This document shows, piece by piece, positions 36,097 to 44,842 of a DNA stretch of 64,000 bases. The notes below the pieces were generated by a model. The model had not been told where the DNA came from. It made no database searches and worked only from the letters and a program-made list of their open reading frames with translations. A program made the position numbers and the translations under genes. Source of the stretch: Halotia branconii CENA392 (GTDB lineage Bacteria > Cyanobacteriota > Cyanobacteriia > Cyanobacteriales > Nostocaceae); contig NZ_CP124543.1 of the NCBI RefSeq assembly GCF_029953635.1, forward strand, positions 2,893,455 to 2,957,454. The letters are read 5' to 3'. Positions within the stretch are counted from its first letter, which is position 1; each line of letters starts with the position of its first letter.

Positions 36097-36236
36097 AAAT
36101 TCCCCAGATTTGAACGCCCAGTAATACCGTTTTACTTTAAAGTTGATACATTTGAAGCAGGGGAGGCAGGGGAGTAAGAAAAGGAATTTGTATTAGTAAT
36201 TTCGTGAAATGGTATAACTCCATAATTAATAGCTAA

Positions 36237-37010
36237 TTACCAATTGACTGGTAAACCCAACTGGTCTAAAGTGTCTCCTTCTTCTAAAAGTGGTTGAATC
36301 TCGCCATCGATGGGAATGCGGCCACCAGAAAGTACCAAAGCTCGTTGAGTCACTTTTCCTAACCACTGTAATTCATGGGAGGCAATTAACATTACCTGCA
36401 CAGGCAGCTTTAACAACACTTGCGCTAAGTGTCGCCGCCATGCGGGATCAAGACCATTAGTCGGCTCATCTAAAATTAGAATTGTAGGCTCTAAGGCTAA
36501 AATTGCTGCTAGGGCAGCTAATCTTCTTTGTCCACCAGAAAGTTCATGAGCCGAACGGTTGGCGTAAGCTTCTAAGCCAAAGTCGGCTAATAATTGCCGC
36601 GCTTGATCAATTGCTACTGCTGGTGATACACCGTAATTGCGTGGGCCAAAGGTAATATCTTCTAATATGGTGGGCATAAATAGTTGGTCGTTGGCATCTT
36701 GAAAGCCAAAGCCGATGTCACGACGCACTTGGGGCAGAGTTTGAGGTGCTACTTGGATGTTATTAATCCAAATTTTGCCTGATTGTGGTTGTTTTATGCC
36801 AATCAGATTTTCTAACAAGGTACTTTTACCAGACCCGGTTGCTCCCATTAATGCTACGCGATCGCCTGGATTTAAGGTAAAAGAAATATCTTGCAATACT
36901 GGTTTCTGCCGGGGATAAGCATATACCAAGTTCTGGACTTTGACTACAGCAGCTTGGGGATCACAAGTTGAATGTTGGGAGTTAAATGTTAAAGATTTCA
37001 AGATGCACAA
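36237..37010 (-). CDS. cbiO: ECF cobalt/nickel transporter ATPase CbiO
   Basis: The ATP-binding subunit, about 257 residues, has Walker A (ALMGATGSGKSTLLENLIG), Q-loop (DIGFGFQDANDQLFMPTILEDITFGPRNYG, with the ECF 'DQLF' pattern), signature HELSGGQRRLAALAAIL and Walker B (PTILILDEPTNGLDPAW). It is the third gene of cbiM-cbiQ-cbiO and lies 26 bp after cbiQ. The frame lacks an ATG before the ABC fold and the start is taken as TTG 37010; a different start inside the first 20 codons is possible. Confidence 0.9.
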   Translation of the reverse strand: MCILKSLTFNSQHSTCDPQAAVVKVQNLVYAYPRQKPVLQDISFTLNPGDRVALMGATGSGKSTLLENLIGIKQPQSGKIWINNIQVAPQTLPQVRRDIGFGFQDANDQLFMPTILEDITFGPRNYGVSPAVAIDQARQLLADFGLEAYANRSAHELSGGQRRLAALAAILALEPTILILDEPTNGLDPAWRRHLAQVLLKLPVQVMLIASHELQWLGKVTQRALVLSGGRIPIDGEIQPLLEEGDTLDQLGLPVNW

Positions 37011-37036
37011 CTCAAAAATTTACAATTTTCTTGCCG

Positions 37037-37705
37037 TTAACTGTTAACGGAACTTTGAAGGTAAGAAGTTAAGGTTAAACAAATAGCGATCGCTCCTGCG
37101 GCTAACAGGGCAAAACGCTCTTTTGGTCTTAAGGTCGAATCTACTGGCAGTTTTCCGTTGTAACCACGAATTATCATTGCTGCATAGACTCGTTCGGCTC
37201 TGTCTAGGCTGCGGAGGTATAAGGCTCCAATCATCGCAGCACTGGCGTAGCGCAACCATCCGGCTGCACCATTTAAACCACGCAATTGAGCGCTGCGCTG
37301 CATTCTTGTGACTTCTGCTAGCAAAATTTCTAGGTACTGTCCAGCTAATAATAAATTTTCTTTGATGGGTGCTGGCACGGGTAAGCTTTTGAGGGCAATA
37401 CCGAAACTGTGGGGAGGTAAAGTTAACAAAAAACTATTCATCACAATCAGACATACCAAAGAACGAAACAGCAAAAAACTGGCTCGTTCCCATCCCAAGG
37501 GCAATGCTAGTAATGAGAGGAAAATTAATTCAGCACCTAACAATCCTCCCAAATGGCGAATATGTACACGTAAAATTATTGCCCAGACAAAGGCGATCGC
37601 AGCATAAACAGCTAGCCAAGGCCAAGCATCATACTTGAGTAAAGCTGCTCCTATAACAATCACTAGAGATAGATGCAAGCGTAACGGCAAAGCAATTTTA
37701 AGCAT
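37037..37705 (-). CDS. cbiQ: ECF cobalt/nickel transporter transmembrane protein CbiQ
   Basis: The 222-residue T component has four to five hydrophobic segments and the coupling motifs of the family: AEVTRMQRSAQLRGLNG (first A-R-G coupling helix) and LYLRSLDRAERVYAAMIIRGYNG (second). The start ATG overlaps the end of cbiM by eight bases. It couples ATP hydrolysis by CbiO to metal uptake by CbiM. Confidence 0.9.
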   Translation of the reverse strand: MLKIALPLRLHLSLVIVIGAALLKYDAWPWLAVYAAIAFVWAIILRVHIRHLGGLLGAELIFLSLLALPLGWERASFLLFRSLVCLIVMNSFLLTLPPHSFGIALKSLPVPAPIKENLLLAGQYLEILLAEVTRMQRSAQLRGLNGAAGWLRYASAAMIGALYLRSLDRAERVYAAMIIRGYNGKLPVDSTLRPKERFALLAAGAIAICLTLTSYLQSSVNS

Positions 37706-38621
37706 TCTTTGGTTTCACCACCTTGGCAATTCCAAAGGCAACACCAAAGCAAACCGCAGCCCCTACTAAACCAGCAATACTCGTACCGATTGGCCCTAAG
37801 CCCTCAATACCATAGTCGGCTAAGGGTGTAGGTACAATTACCCGGACTTTGCTAGCCAAGTCAATGAAGCCTGAGTCTTCAGCAACTTTTTCTAAACCAT
37901 CAGGCCATGCTGAGGCGAATAATGACAATACACCAGCAACTAAGAAAATGCTGATCACGGGTACTGACCAACCTTTGAACTGCTGCTGTTCTCCTGGTAA
38001 TAAATCTGGTCGTGCTGTAGCTAAGTAAGTTAGTACACCTCCGGTAATTAGGCCTTCGCCAATACCAATCAGAATATGCACACCAGTCATGGCTGGTAAA
38101 ACTATAGTTACAGGTGCAGTACCAGAAAGAGCTAGTTCAATAGCACAAGCTACAGCTGCTACTACGACACTCACAGCAGCGGCAATTCCAGCAGCTAAAG
38201 GTAAGCGTCCTTTAGACCCACCAAATAACCGTTGTAAGGTTTGGGTTAACAGCCATCCCACCCAAACACCAATCACTCCCATATTGAAAATATTCGCTCC
38301 TAAAGCTGTAATGCCACCATCGGCGAATAACACAGCTTGAATGATTAAAACCGTAGCAATGCACAACGTCCCTGCCCAAGGACTACCTAAGATGATCGCT
38401 GCTAAGGTTCCCCCCAACAAGTGACCGCTAGTACCTCCGGCTACAGGGAAGTTAATCATTTGGGCGGCAAAAATAAAGGCAGTGGTCAAGCCCAGTACAG
38501 GAGCGCGACGGATACCAAAAGCTGCTTGCGATCGCTTACAGGCAAAAAATAGCGCAGTTGCACTCGCCAAACCAGTAGCCACTGCGATTGGTGGAGAAAC
38601 AAAACCATCTGGAATATGCAT
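37698..38621 (-). CDS. cbiM: ECF cobalt/nickel transporter substrate component CbiM with CbiN-like tail
   Basis: The 307-residue protein begins MHIPDGFVSPPIAVATGLAS, with the N-terminal His2 of the metal-binding motif, and has seven or so helices including INFPVAGGTSGHLLGGTLA. After about residue 215 a separate module follows: one helix, then WPDGLEKVAEDSGFIDLA and a last helix (IAGLVGAAVCFGVAFGIAK). This is the CbiN/PDGLE arrangement, normally a second protein, here fused. Cobalt versus nickel cannot be decided, and I found no cobalamin riboswitch motif upstream, which leaves nickel open. Confidence 0.9.
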   Translation of the reverse strand: MHIPDGFVSPPIAVATGLASATALFFACKRSQAAFGIRRAPVLGLTTAFIFAAQMINFPVAGGTSGHLLGGTLAAIILGSPWAGTLCIATVLIIQAVLFADGGITALGANIFNMGVIGVWVGWLLTQTLQRLFGGSKGRLPLAAGIAAAVSVVVAAVACAIELALSGTAPVTIVLPAMTGVHILIGIGEGLITGGVLTYLATARPDLLPGEQQQFKGWSVPVISIFLVAGVLSLFASAWPDGLEKVAEDSGFIDLASKVRVIVPTPLADYGIEGLGPIGTSIAGLVGAAVCFGVAFGIAKVVKPKNA

Positions 38622-39255
38622 GATGTCCCCTATCTTGAATGTGTTGGCTCACACAATTTGAATAATGTAACTACGGCATTAAATTAATAGGAAACAAAAT
38701 TTCTATCCCTTTTTCAATGCCCTCTTGGGGGATTTTATAGTGTTACTTAGGACAGATTTGCAATAAAATATGCGTCAAATAATATACTTATTTAGTAAAA
38801 TATTAATTTTTGTTAAGTCTATGTTTACTATAGCACTAAACCTTAGTTAAATCTTTTGATTTACAAGGATTTTTTTAGCTAGTCAGGGAATTAAATAGAC
38901 GCTTATCTATTTAATTTCTGTTTTTAATCAATAAAAGTCCCAATAATTTTTGAGTAACTCTAAAAATAAAAAAGTGTCTGTTCTAGTACTCTTTGGTTAA
39001 AAAGTCTGGAATAATTTTTGGTTTTAAATTATCTTCTAGGGCGATCGCTTTGACTCTTGATGAAGATGCATAAAGAGAACTCCATCGTCTGCGGTAGGGT
39101 CAAAATAATGTGCAGTTTCACAGAGAATTGGTATAAGTTTTTTTTGTTGACAAATACGTTGAAGCATTGTTGACAATAATTGCTAATTCAGGTAGTATCC
39201 AAAATAATTGCGAAACTTTAGCAATTTTCTCTGCCGCAAAACTGTTAATCACATC
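38622..39255. promoter_or_regulatory. Divergent spacer between cbiM and the multicopper oxidase gene
   Basis: This 634-bp AT-rich stretch separates divergent metal-transport genes. AAGATAGGGGACATC just upstream of cbiM is a good ribosome site. No cobalamin-riboswitch consensus was seen. A 43-codon ORF occurs on the minus strand (39036-39167). I could not identify a definite Fur or Nur box. Confidence 0.45.
39036..39167 (-). CDS. Small 43-residue ORF, unknown
   Basis: From ATG 39167 the peptide reads MLQRICQQKKLIPILCETAH, then YFDPTADDGVLFMHLHQESK, then RSP and stop. It has coding-like composition with two Cys and four His, close to the divergent iron genes. It may be a small metal-related protein or the relic of a longer gene. 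There is no strong Shine-Dalgarno. No family is recognised. Confidence 0.3.
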   Translation of the reverse strand: MLQRICQQKKLIPILCETAHYFDPTADDGVLFMHLHQESKRSP

Positions 39256-40281
39256 ATGCCCAAGCAATTTCTTTTAGGGAAAGAAGACCTTTTGAGTCGC
39301 CGTCAACTGCTGAAATTGGGATTAACAGGTGCTGGCGTAGCTGGTGCAGCAGTGCTTTGGCAAACTTTGAATTTACAAACTCGCTCCAGGGTAAGAATAC
39401 CACCTGTTGAGATGGCAGCATCTGAGGGCGTTGCTAACCCAATGAAAATGCTGAGAAATTTTGATTATGGAACAGTGAAGCAAGAAAATGGCCGTACCAT
39501 CCGAGAATTTGAGTTAACCGCTGGTACTTCCGTCATTCAGCTTAACAGTGCTGTATCTTACAACATTTGGGATTTAAACGGTAGTATACCAGGGCCAACC
39601 CTACGGGCTAAACAAGGCGATCGCGTGCGGGTATTATTTTTAAATGAGGCGGGACATTCTCATTCTCTACATTTTCATGGTGTTCATCCCGCCGAAATGG
39701 ATGGTGTCCGTCCAGTCAAAAATGGTAATGCCACAATTTATGAATTTGATGCTGAACCCTATGGCGTTCACCTATACCATTGCCATATTTCACCAGTTAC
39801 GCGTCATATTGCTAAGGGATTGTACGGGATGTTTATCGTCGATCCTCCCACGCCGCGTCCTCCCGCTGATGAGATTGTATTAATAATGGCTGGCTATGAC
39901 GTGAATGACGATAGTCGTAATGAATATTACGCCTTTAATGGATTGCCTCACCATTTCATAGATAATCCTATCCGTATTTACCAAAATCAGTTGATTCGGC
40001 TGTATGTCCTCAACATTATTGAATACGATCCGGCAGTGACATTTCATCTCCACGCCAACTTTTTTGATGTTTATCGTTCTGGGATGACGATGACTCCCAG
40101 CGAGAAAACCGATGTAATTACAATGGGTGTAGCCGAAAGACACATCTTGGAATTTGCTTTTCGCTATCCAGGTAAGTATATGTTTCATCCTCATCAAGAT
40201 GCGATCGCCGAAAACGGTTGCATGGGACAATTTGAAGTTGTTGCTGCTAGTAAATCTCAAAATCCTTCGGAAAATTTCTGA
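39256..40281 (+). CDS. Tat-exported two-domain multicopper oxidase (putative ferroxidase)
   Basis: The 341-residue protein starts with a Tat signal (LLSRRQLLKLGLTGAGVAGA). Copper motifs are HSHSLHFHGVH (about 134-144), LYHCHISPVTRHIAKGLYGM (about 173-192), TFHLHANFFDV (about 262) and FHPHQDAIAENGCMGQF (about 310). The HCH-H-M arrangement is in the first domain and the last motif has HPH where three-domain laccases have HCH, so this is a two-domain MCO of the nitrite reductase/laccase branch. The next genes (lipoprotein, ferritin-like, FTR1) make Fe2+ oxidation the likeliest role. A TTG at 39208 is in frame, but ATG 39256 fits the Tat signal. Confidence 0.82.
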   Translation: MPKQFLLGKEDLLSRRQLLKLGLTGAGVAGAAVLWQTLNLQTRSRVRIPPVEMAASEGVANPMKMLRNFDYGTVKQENGRTIREFELTAGTSVIQLNSAVSYNIWDLNGSIPGPTLRAKQGDRVRVLFLNEAGHSHSLHFHGVHPAEMDGVRPVKNGNATIYEFDAEPYGVHLYHCHISPVTRHIAKGLYGMFIVDPPTPRPPADEIVLIMAGYDVNDDSRNEYYAFNGLPHHFIDNPIRIYQNQLIRLYVLNIIEYDPAVTFHLHANFFDVYRSGMTMTPSEKTDVITMGVAERHILEFAFRYPGKYMFHPHQDAIAENGCMGQFEVVAASKSQNPSENF

Positions 40282-40510
40282 GTATTCTTTAAAACTTAAA
40301 TTCCATAGACAGCAAGATTTATCAGTCTTGCCAGTGTTGTGATGGCTGGATGACTTTGATCATTTCATTTTTAGTAAAAATTAGCAACTAGTTGATAAAA
40401 AGTAGCATTATATGCAAAAGTTAAATCTATGACATTCTGTCAAATCCAACTGCTGCTGGTAGTTGGAAAGGTTTTAATTACTACCTTCTAAAATATCCCC
40501 CAAAATAAAA

Positions 40511-41545
40511 ATGATTAAATTTCGTTATGTCTGTCTAAGCGTCGCCACTGCTGCCATAGTTACTTTAAGCGGATGTAATAATGCACCACAAGCCGAAAAC
40601 CCATCTGCACCGGCAGCTAATTCCACTGCACAGGTGACTGAAACCGCCACTCATAGCAGTCATAGCGGTAAAGCAAAAATTAATATTAATAATGCTATCT
40701 TGTCAGAGTTGGATAAGTTTGAAGCTAAATTAGGTGTACCAGCTTTATCAAACAAAATTCAAGCCAGTCGTCCCTACGCCAGTCCAGAAGATTTAGTGAC
40801 TAAAAAAGTCATAAATCAAGAACAGTTTGACCAGATCAAAGATATGGTAACTGTGCAAGAAGTGGTGTTAACAGGCGAAGCCAAAGATGTTGATTACATG
40901 ACAAAATTGGGGTTGATGAAAGGACATCTTTTGGTAGCACAAGAACTTTTAGATAAAAATCTGCCAAAACAAGCTGAACCTCATATTGGACACCCAGTTG
41001 AAGAAATTTATGTAGATGTAGAAGATCAATTAAATGAGCGCAAAGTTAAAGAATTTAAGACAACTTTGATTAGCTTAGAAGATTTGGTAAAATCTAATCC
41101 TAAGAACGCCAAAGTTAAAACTGATCTTACCTCTTCAGTGCAAGCCGTTGATGGAGCGATCGCAACTCTACCCCAAGATCAACGCTCCAAGCCGGGATTT
41201 GTGTTACAAGTAATGAATGAATTATTGGATGCAGCTAATTCAGAATATGGGGCTGCGATCGCAAATGGTAAAATTACCGCAGCGATTGAATATCAAGACT
41301 CTCGTGGCTTTGTAAATTACGCCAACGAATTATATCAAGGAATTTCTAGCCAAGTAGCTCAAGTAAATCCTGAAGCACATAAAGCAATTGAGACAAGTCT
41401 CACTGAACTTACAAAAGTTTGGCCTAGCGTTATTCCACCCGCTAAACCAGTGCAAACTCCCAGTGAGGTTACTAAGCTGGTGACAACCATTGAGCAAAAC
41501 TCTCAAAAAGTAATTAATCAATCTAGCACTCAAGCCCAACGATAA
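40511..41545 (+). CDS. Lipoprotein with helix-hairpin-helix and EfeO-like domain
   Basis: The 344-residue protein has a lipobox (TAAIVTLSGCNN, Cys about 22) and a His/Ser linker (ETATHSSHSGK). Next is a ComEA-like helix-hairpin-helix (ININNAILSELDKFEAKLG, then SRPYASPEDLVTKKVI). A helical domain follows with MTKLGLMKGHLLVAQELL and AEPHIGHPVEEIYVDVEDQL, resembling the metal-binding M75/EfeO-type periplasmic iron proteins with their His/Glu helix pair. It stands between the multicopper oxidase and FTR1 and would hand iron to the permease. The EfeO link is by resemblance and is less certain than the rest. Confidence 0.65.
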   Translation: MIKFRYVCLSVATAAIVTLSGCNNAPQAENPSAPAANSTAQVTETATHSSHSGKAKININNAILSELDKFEAKLGVPALSNKIQASRPYASPEDLVTKKVINQEQFDQIKDMVTVQEVVLTGEAKDVDYMTKLGLMKGHLLVAQELLDKNLPKQAEPHIGHPVEEIYVDVEDQLNERKVKEFKTTLISLEDLVKSNPKNAKVKTDLTSSVQAVDGAIATLPQDQRSKPGFVLQVMNELLDAANSEYGAAIANGKITAAIEYQDSRGFVNYANELYQGISSQVAQVNPEAHKAIETSLTELTKVWPSVIPPAKPVQTPSEVTKLVTTIEQNSQKVINQSSTQAQR

Positions 41546-41870
41546 GCTGTTAAACTTTTGATTTGTACATTGAGGCAAGCAGGGGAGCAGCACTTCGGCT
41601 ACGCTCAGTGGCCGGGTGCAGGGGGCAGGGGAGAAGGATTAATGAGTTTTTCCCCAAAATCAAAAGTATGTAAGCTAAATGTGGAACAGCTTAGTACTCT
41701 GAACTTAATGGGAAGCTTAGATTAAGAAGATTAAAATGAATGTAAGTGAGGTAATAGTTGGGAGTTACGAAGTGAAGAGTGTAGATAATCTGAGCTTTGA
41801 ATAACTGTAAGAAGTATACCTCCTAACTCATTACCCATGACGCTCCATTTGTAACTTGAATTAACAACTA
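41546..41870. other. 325-bp spacer with repeats inside the iron locus
   Basis: The left half contains a 'gggagcagcacttcggctacgctcag' and 'gcagggggcagggga' repeat. The right half is AT-rich and should hold the promoter of the ferritin-like gene. No gene is seen. Confidence 0.5.
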
Positions 41871-42305
41871 ATGCAAGAGCTTGACCAGAATAAAACCATC
41901 GGTCTACTGAACGCCATTATGGAATTTGAACTAGCGGGGGTAGTGCGTTACACACATTACTCCTTGATGGTAACTGGCCCAAATCGGATTCCAATTGTAG
42001 ATTTTTTTAAAGCCCAGGCTAGTGAATCTTTACTTCATGCTCAACAAGTAGGAGAAATTTTGACGGGCTTAGATGGGCATCCCTCGCTCAAAATCGCTCA
42101 AATGGAAGAAACTTATCAACATACAGTCAAGGATATTTTGGCAGAAAGCTTATCTCATGAAAAGAAGGCACTTGATTTGTATAAAAGTCTGCTAGAAACT
42201 GTCAGTAATGCTAGCATTTATCTCGAAGAATTTGCTCGTGGCATGATTGGACAAGAAGAGATGCATAATCTCGAATTGAAAAAGATGTTACGCGATTTTA
42301 GCTAA
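41871..42305 (+). CDS. Ferritin-like (bacterioferritin-type) protein
   Basis: This 144-residue four-helix protein has NAIMEFELAGVVRYTHYSLM (Glu of helix A), a helix-B ESLLHAQQVGEIL (ExxH), AESLSHEKKALDLY in helix C and IGQEEMHNLELKKML (ExxxH) in helix D. These are the di-iron ligands of the ferritin superfamily. It is somewhat shorter than bacterioferritin and lacks the heme Met context I would expect. It probably binds or oxidises iron in the cytoplasm beside the FTR1 permease, whose gene starts 51 bp downstream. Confidence 0.82.
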   Translation: MQELDQNKTIGLLNAIMEFELAGVVRYTHYSLMVTGPNRIPIVDFFKAQASESLLHAQQVGEILTGLDGHPSLKIAQMEETYQHTVKDILAESLSHEKKALDLYKSLLETVSNASIYLEEFARGMIGQEEMHNLELKKMLRDFS

Positions 42306-42356
42306 TAGTTAAAAGTCACTAGTCGTTTGTCAGAAATGACAAATGACTATTGACTA

Positions 42357-43349
42357 ATGACACAAGACAAAGGATTATTGATGGATTTTAGTGTTGCTCT
42401 ACCTACTTTTGTAATTACACTCCGAGAAGGAGTCGAGGCTGCCCTTGTGGTGGGGATTGTACTGGCCTTGCTAAAAAAAGCTAAACAATCCCGACTCAAC
42501 ATTTGGGTATACGCTGGTGTCGGCGTTGGTATTGCTGTTAGTGCGCTGATTGGTGTGCTATTTGGTTGGGGGATTCAAGCTTTAGGGGCGCTTAATCCTC
42601 AATACACCTCTGTAGTTGAACCCATGCTAGAAGGTGTGTTTAGTGTGTTAGCGATCGCTATGCTCAGCTGGATGCTAATCTGGATGACTAGACAAGCTAA
42701 ATTTATGAAAGCGCAAGTTGAGGGCGCAGTTACAGAAGCATTAACACAAAATTCCCATGCTGGCTGGGGCATTTTTAGTTTAATTTTAATTGCTGTTGTC
42801 CGCGAAGGCTTTGAGACTGTTCTATTTGTCTCTGCTAATTTTCAACAGGGATTAATACCTGCTTTGGGTGCTATTGGTGGTTTAGCAGCAGCAGCCGGTA
42901 TTGGGGTACTGTTGTTTAAATGGGGCATTAAAATTAATATCCGCCAGTTTTTCCAAGTAATGGGCGTTTTATTAGTGTTGATTGTCGCCGGCTTGGTAGT
43001 TTCTGGCTTGAAAAATTTTGATGAAGCCGCGAATAACCTTGCTCTTAGCAGCCGTGCTTCTGAAAGTCTTTGTTTCTATTATGAACGCTTTACCAAAGTC
43101 CATTCTTGTATTTTGGGGCCGATGGTTTGGGATACTTCTAATATTTTGCCTGATGGACAATTTCCGGGAATTGTTCTTAAAGCTTTGTTTGGTTATCGAG
43201 ATAATCTTTATGTAGTGCAAGCAGTTGGCTACGTTGTGTTTTTATTAATTGTTGGGGGGCTATATTTCCGTAGTTTAAATGGTAGTTCTTCTCAAGCTAA
43301 AAAGGAGGTTTCTGTAACTCAAAAACCAGTTAGTTCTGCCAAAGATTAA
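42357..43349 (+). CDS. FTR1 family high-affinity iron permease
   Basis: The 330-residue membrane protein has about seven hydrophobic segments and both FTR1 signature motifs: FVITLREGVEAALVVGIVLAL and LIAVVREGFETVLFVSANFQ (the two RExxE iron-binding sites). In yeast Fet3/Ftr1 and bacterial EfeU, ferroxidase activity is coupled to this permease. The multicopper oxidase two genes upstream suggests the same here. The start may be ATG 42357 or ATG 42381. A loop near 230-260 contains two Cys (ESLCFYYERFTKVHSCILG). Confidence 0.9.
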   Translation: MTQDKGLLMDFSVALPTFVITLREGVEAALVVGIVLALLKKAKQSRLNIWVYAGVGVGIAVSALIGVLFGWGIQALGALNPQYTSVVEPMLEGVFSVLAIAMLSWMLIWMTRQAKFMKAQVEGAVTEALTQNSHAGWGIFSLILIAVVREGFETVLFVSANFQQGLIPALGAIGGLAAAAGIGVLLFKWGIKINIRQFFQVMGVLLVLIVAGLVVSGLKNFDEAANNLALSSRASESLCFYYERFTKVHSCILGPMVWDTSNILPDGQFPGIVLKALFGYRDNLYVVQAVGYVVFLLIVGGLYFRSLNGSSSQAKKEVSVTQKPVSSAKD

Positions 43350-43397
43350 GGGTTAAAACTTTTTAAACACAAAGAAGCGCAAAGGTTTTTTGAAGTT

Positions 43398-44324
43398 CTA
43401 TTTTTGGTTATTTGTCAAGAATAAATCTTGCTTAAGTTGCTGACAAGCTTTTTCTATGGCATCTATACTACCAGGATTTACCAATCCATAATAATCAAAG
43501 GTGTAGACTCTATTATTTTTAGTAGCTTGTAATTTTTGCCAAAAAGCCTCTTTTTTAAAGGATGCTAAAACAGTTTTTTCCGAACCACCTTGTGGAGGGT
43601 TGACTACAATAATTACTTCTGGATTTGCTTGCAAAACTTTCTCAGCCGAAAGTGTCACATACCCACCAATGGGACTATTACCTTGTAATTCTGCTGCTAC
43701 ATTTTTCGCCTGAAATTTTGTTAGTAAATCTCCAGCCCAACTGTTTTTATTCGGTGCTAAAATTGGTTGACGACTAACTAGTACAAGAGTTGACAGGTTT
43801 TGGGTTGGCTTGTCTGGTAAAAAAGTTTGGTAGCGGTTTAATAAAGGCTGAGGGTCAGCATCAATTAAATGAGCCAGCTTTTTAGTCAGTTCTTCTAAAG
43901 ATTCCCAATTTTTCACTTGAGTTAAAAAACTATCAATGCCTAGTTGCTGGAGTCTTTGAACTGCTGGGTTAGAAAAACCTTCTGCACCAATTACTAAATC
44001 TGGTTTGAGAGCAACAATTTTTTCTAAATTAGGAGGACTTTGCCCTTCACTCACACGAGGAATACTTTGAAATCTAGGATCATTATTAAATAAGTTGCTA
44101 CCAGTAATACCTACTAGCTTTGATTTATCAAGTTGATAAATAATGTCTGTAGTCAGAGAGGAAAGAGTAACAATTCTTTTGGCAAATTGTTGAGATTTAC
44201 TATTAGGTGTTTCTGTAGTTGCTGAAACTTGTGCTTGTGGCTGTTGAGTAGTTGCAGTAGCACAAGCTATTAAAAATAGGCTTAATGAGATTGCTAGAGC
44301 AAGTAATATCCAACGACGATACAT
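43398..44324 (-). CDS. FecB/BtuF-type ABC transporter iron-binding lipoprotein
   Basis: The 308-residue protein starts MYRRWILLALAISLSLFLIA with lipobox LIACAT (Cys about 21). RIVTLSSLTTDIIYQLDKSKLVGITG and ALKPDLVIGAEGFSNPAVQRLQQLG follow, the periplasmic binding protein type III fold of siderophore/cobalamin receptors. LQANPEVIIVVNPPQGG and the end helix are typical. The frame is open upstream to a GTG at 44432 but without a signal; ATG 44324 is preferred. It converges on the FTR1 gene, 48 bp away. No permease or ATPase partner is in this window. Confidence 0.85.
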   Translation of the reverse strand: MYRRWILLALAISLSLFLIACATATTQQPQAQVSATTETPNSKSQQFAKRIVTLSSLTTDIIYQLDKSKLVGITGSNLFNNDPRFQSIPRVSEGQSPPNLEKIVALKPDLVIGAEGFSNPAVQRLQQLGIDSFLTQVKNWESLEELTKKLAHLIDADPQPLLNRYQTFLPDKPTQNLSTLVLVSRQPILAPNKNSWAGDLLTKFQAKNVAAELQGNSPIGGYVTLSAEKVLQANPEVIIVVNPPQGGSEKTVLASFKKEAFWQKLQATKNNRVYTFDYYGLVNPGSIDAIEKACQQLKQDLFLTNNQK

Positions 44325-44842
44325 AGTAAAATTCCTGAATAACCATAAATAGAACCTAAGAGCAAATTTAGCACCACACTTAAAGTTAGCAAATATATTT
44401 ATATAATAATCAGGTTTGATTTGGTGAATCACTCGTAGAGGCAGGTAATATCATGTTCGGTAAAAGGCTTATCATTAAGACCGCAGGGGGGCAGGGAGCA
44501 GGGAGCAGGGGGAAAGAGATTTTTAATATTTTTGCATAGATGCCCGGAATCATAACTAATTAAGCGAACATGATGTAACAGGCAACAGGGAAAAGACAAT
44601 AGGAATAGACTGAGTTTTGTTCACAAATCAAATCAGAGTCCTATGTATACAAATTCTTTACTACCTCTATGAAACGTGAATACTGAAAAAGGCGAGTAGG
44701 CACATCAGTCACACTCCCATTAGGAAAATATGACAGCGCTACTCGCCATAATCTATACAAGGTTTATTGAGAAAAGCTATACCTCAATATATAGTAATAG
44801 TGCGATAAACTATTGTTTGTTAGATAACAAATATGCTTTTTT
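44325..44842. other. 518-bp spacer with purine-rich repeat
   Basis: No gene is seen. A 'gcaggggggcagggagcagggagcaggg' tract lies at 44484-44514. The promoter of the FecB-type gene (minus) must be near 44325-44460. The rest is the 3' flank of the glycosyltransferase gene. Confidence 0.5.

Noticed and set aside
38622..39255. Cobalamin riboswitch upstream of cbiM
   Set aside because: I looked for the conserved B12-box (GCCACTG) and its helices on the minus strand and did not find them.
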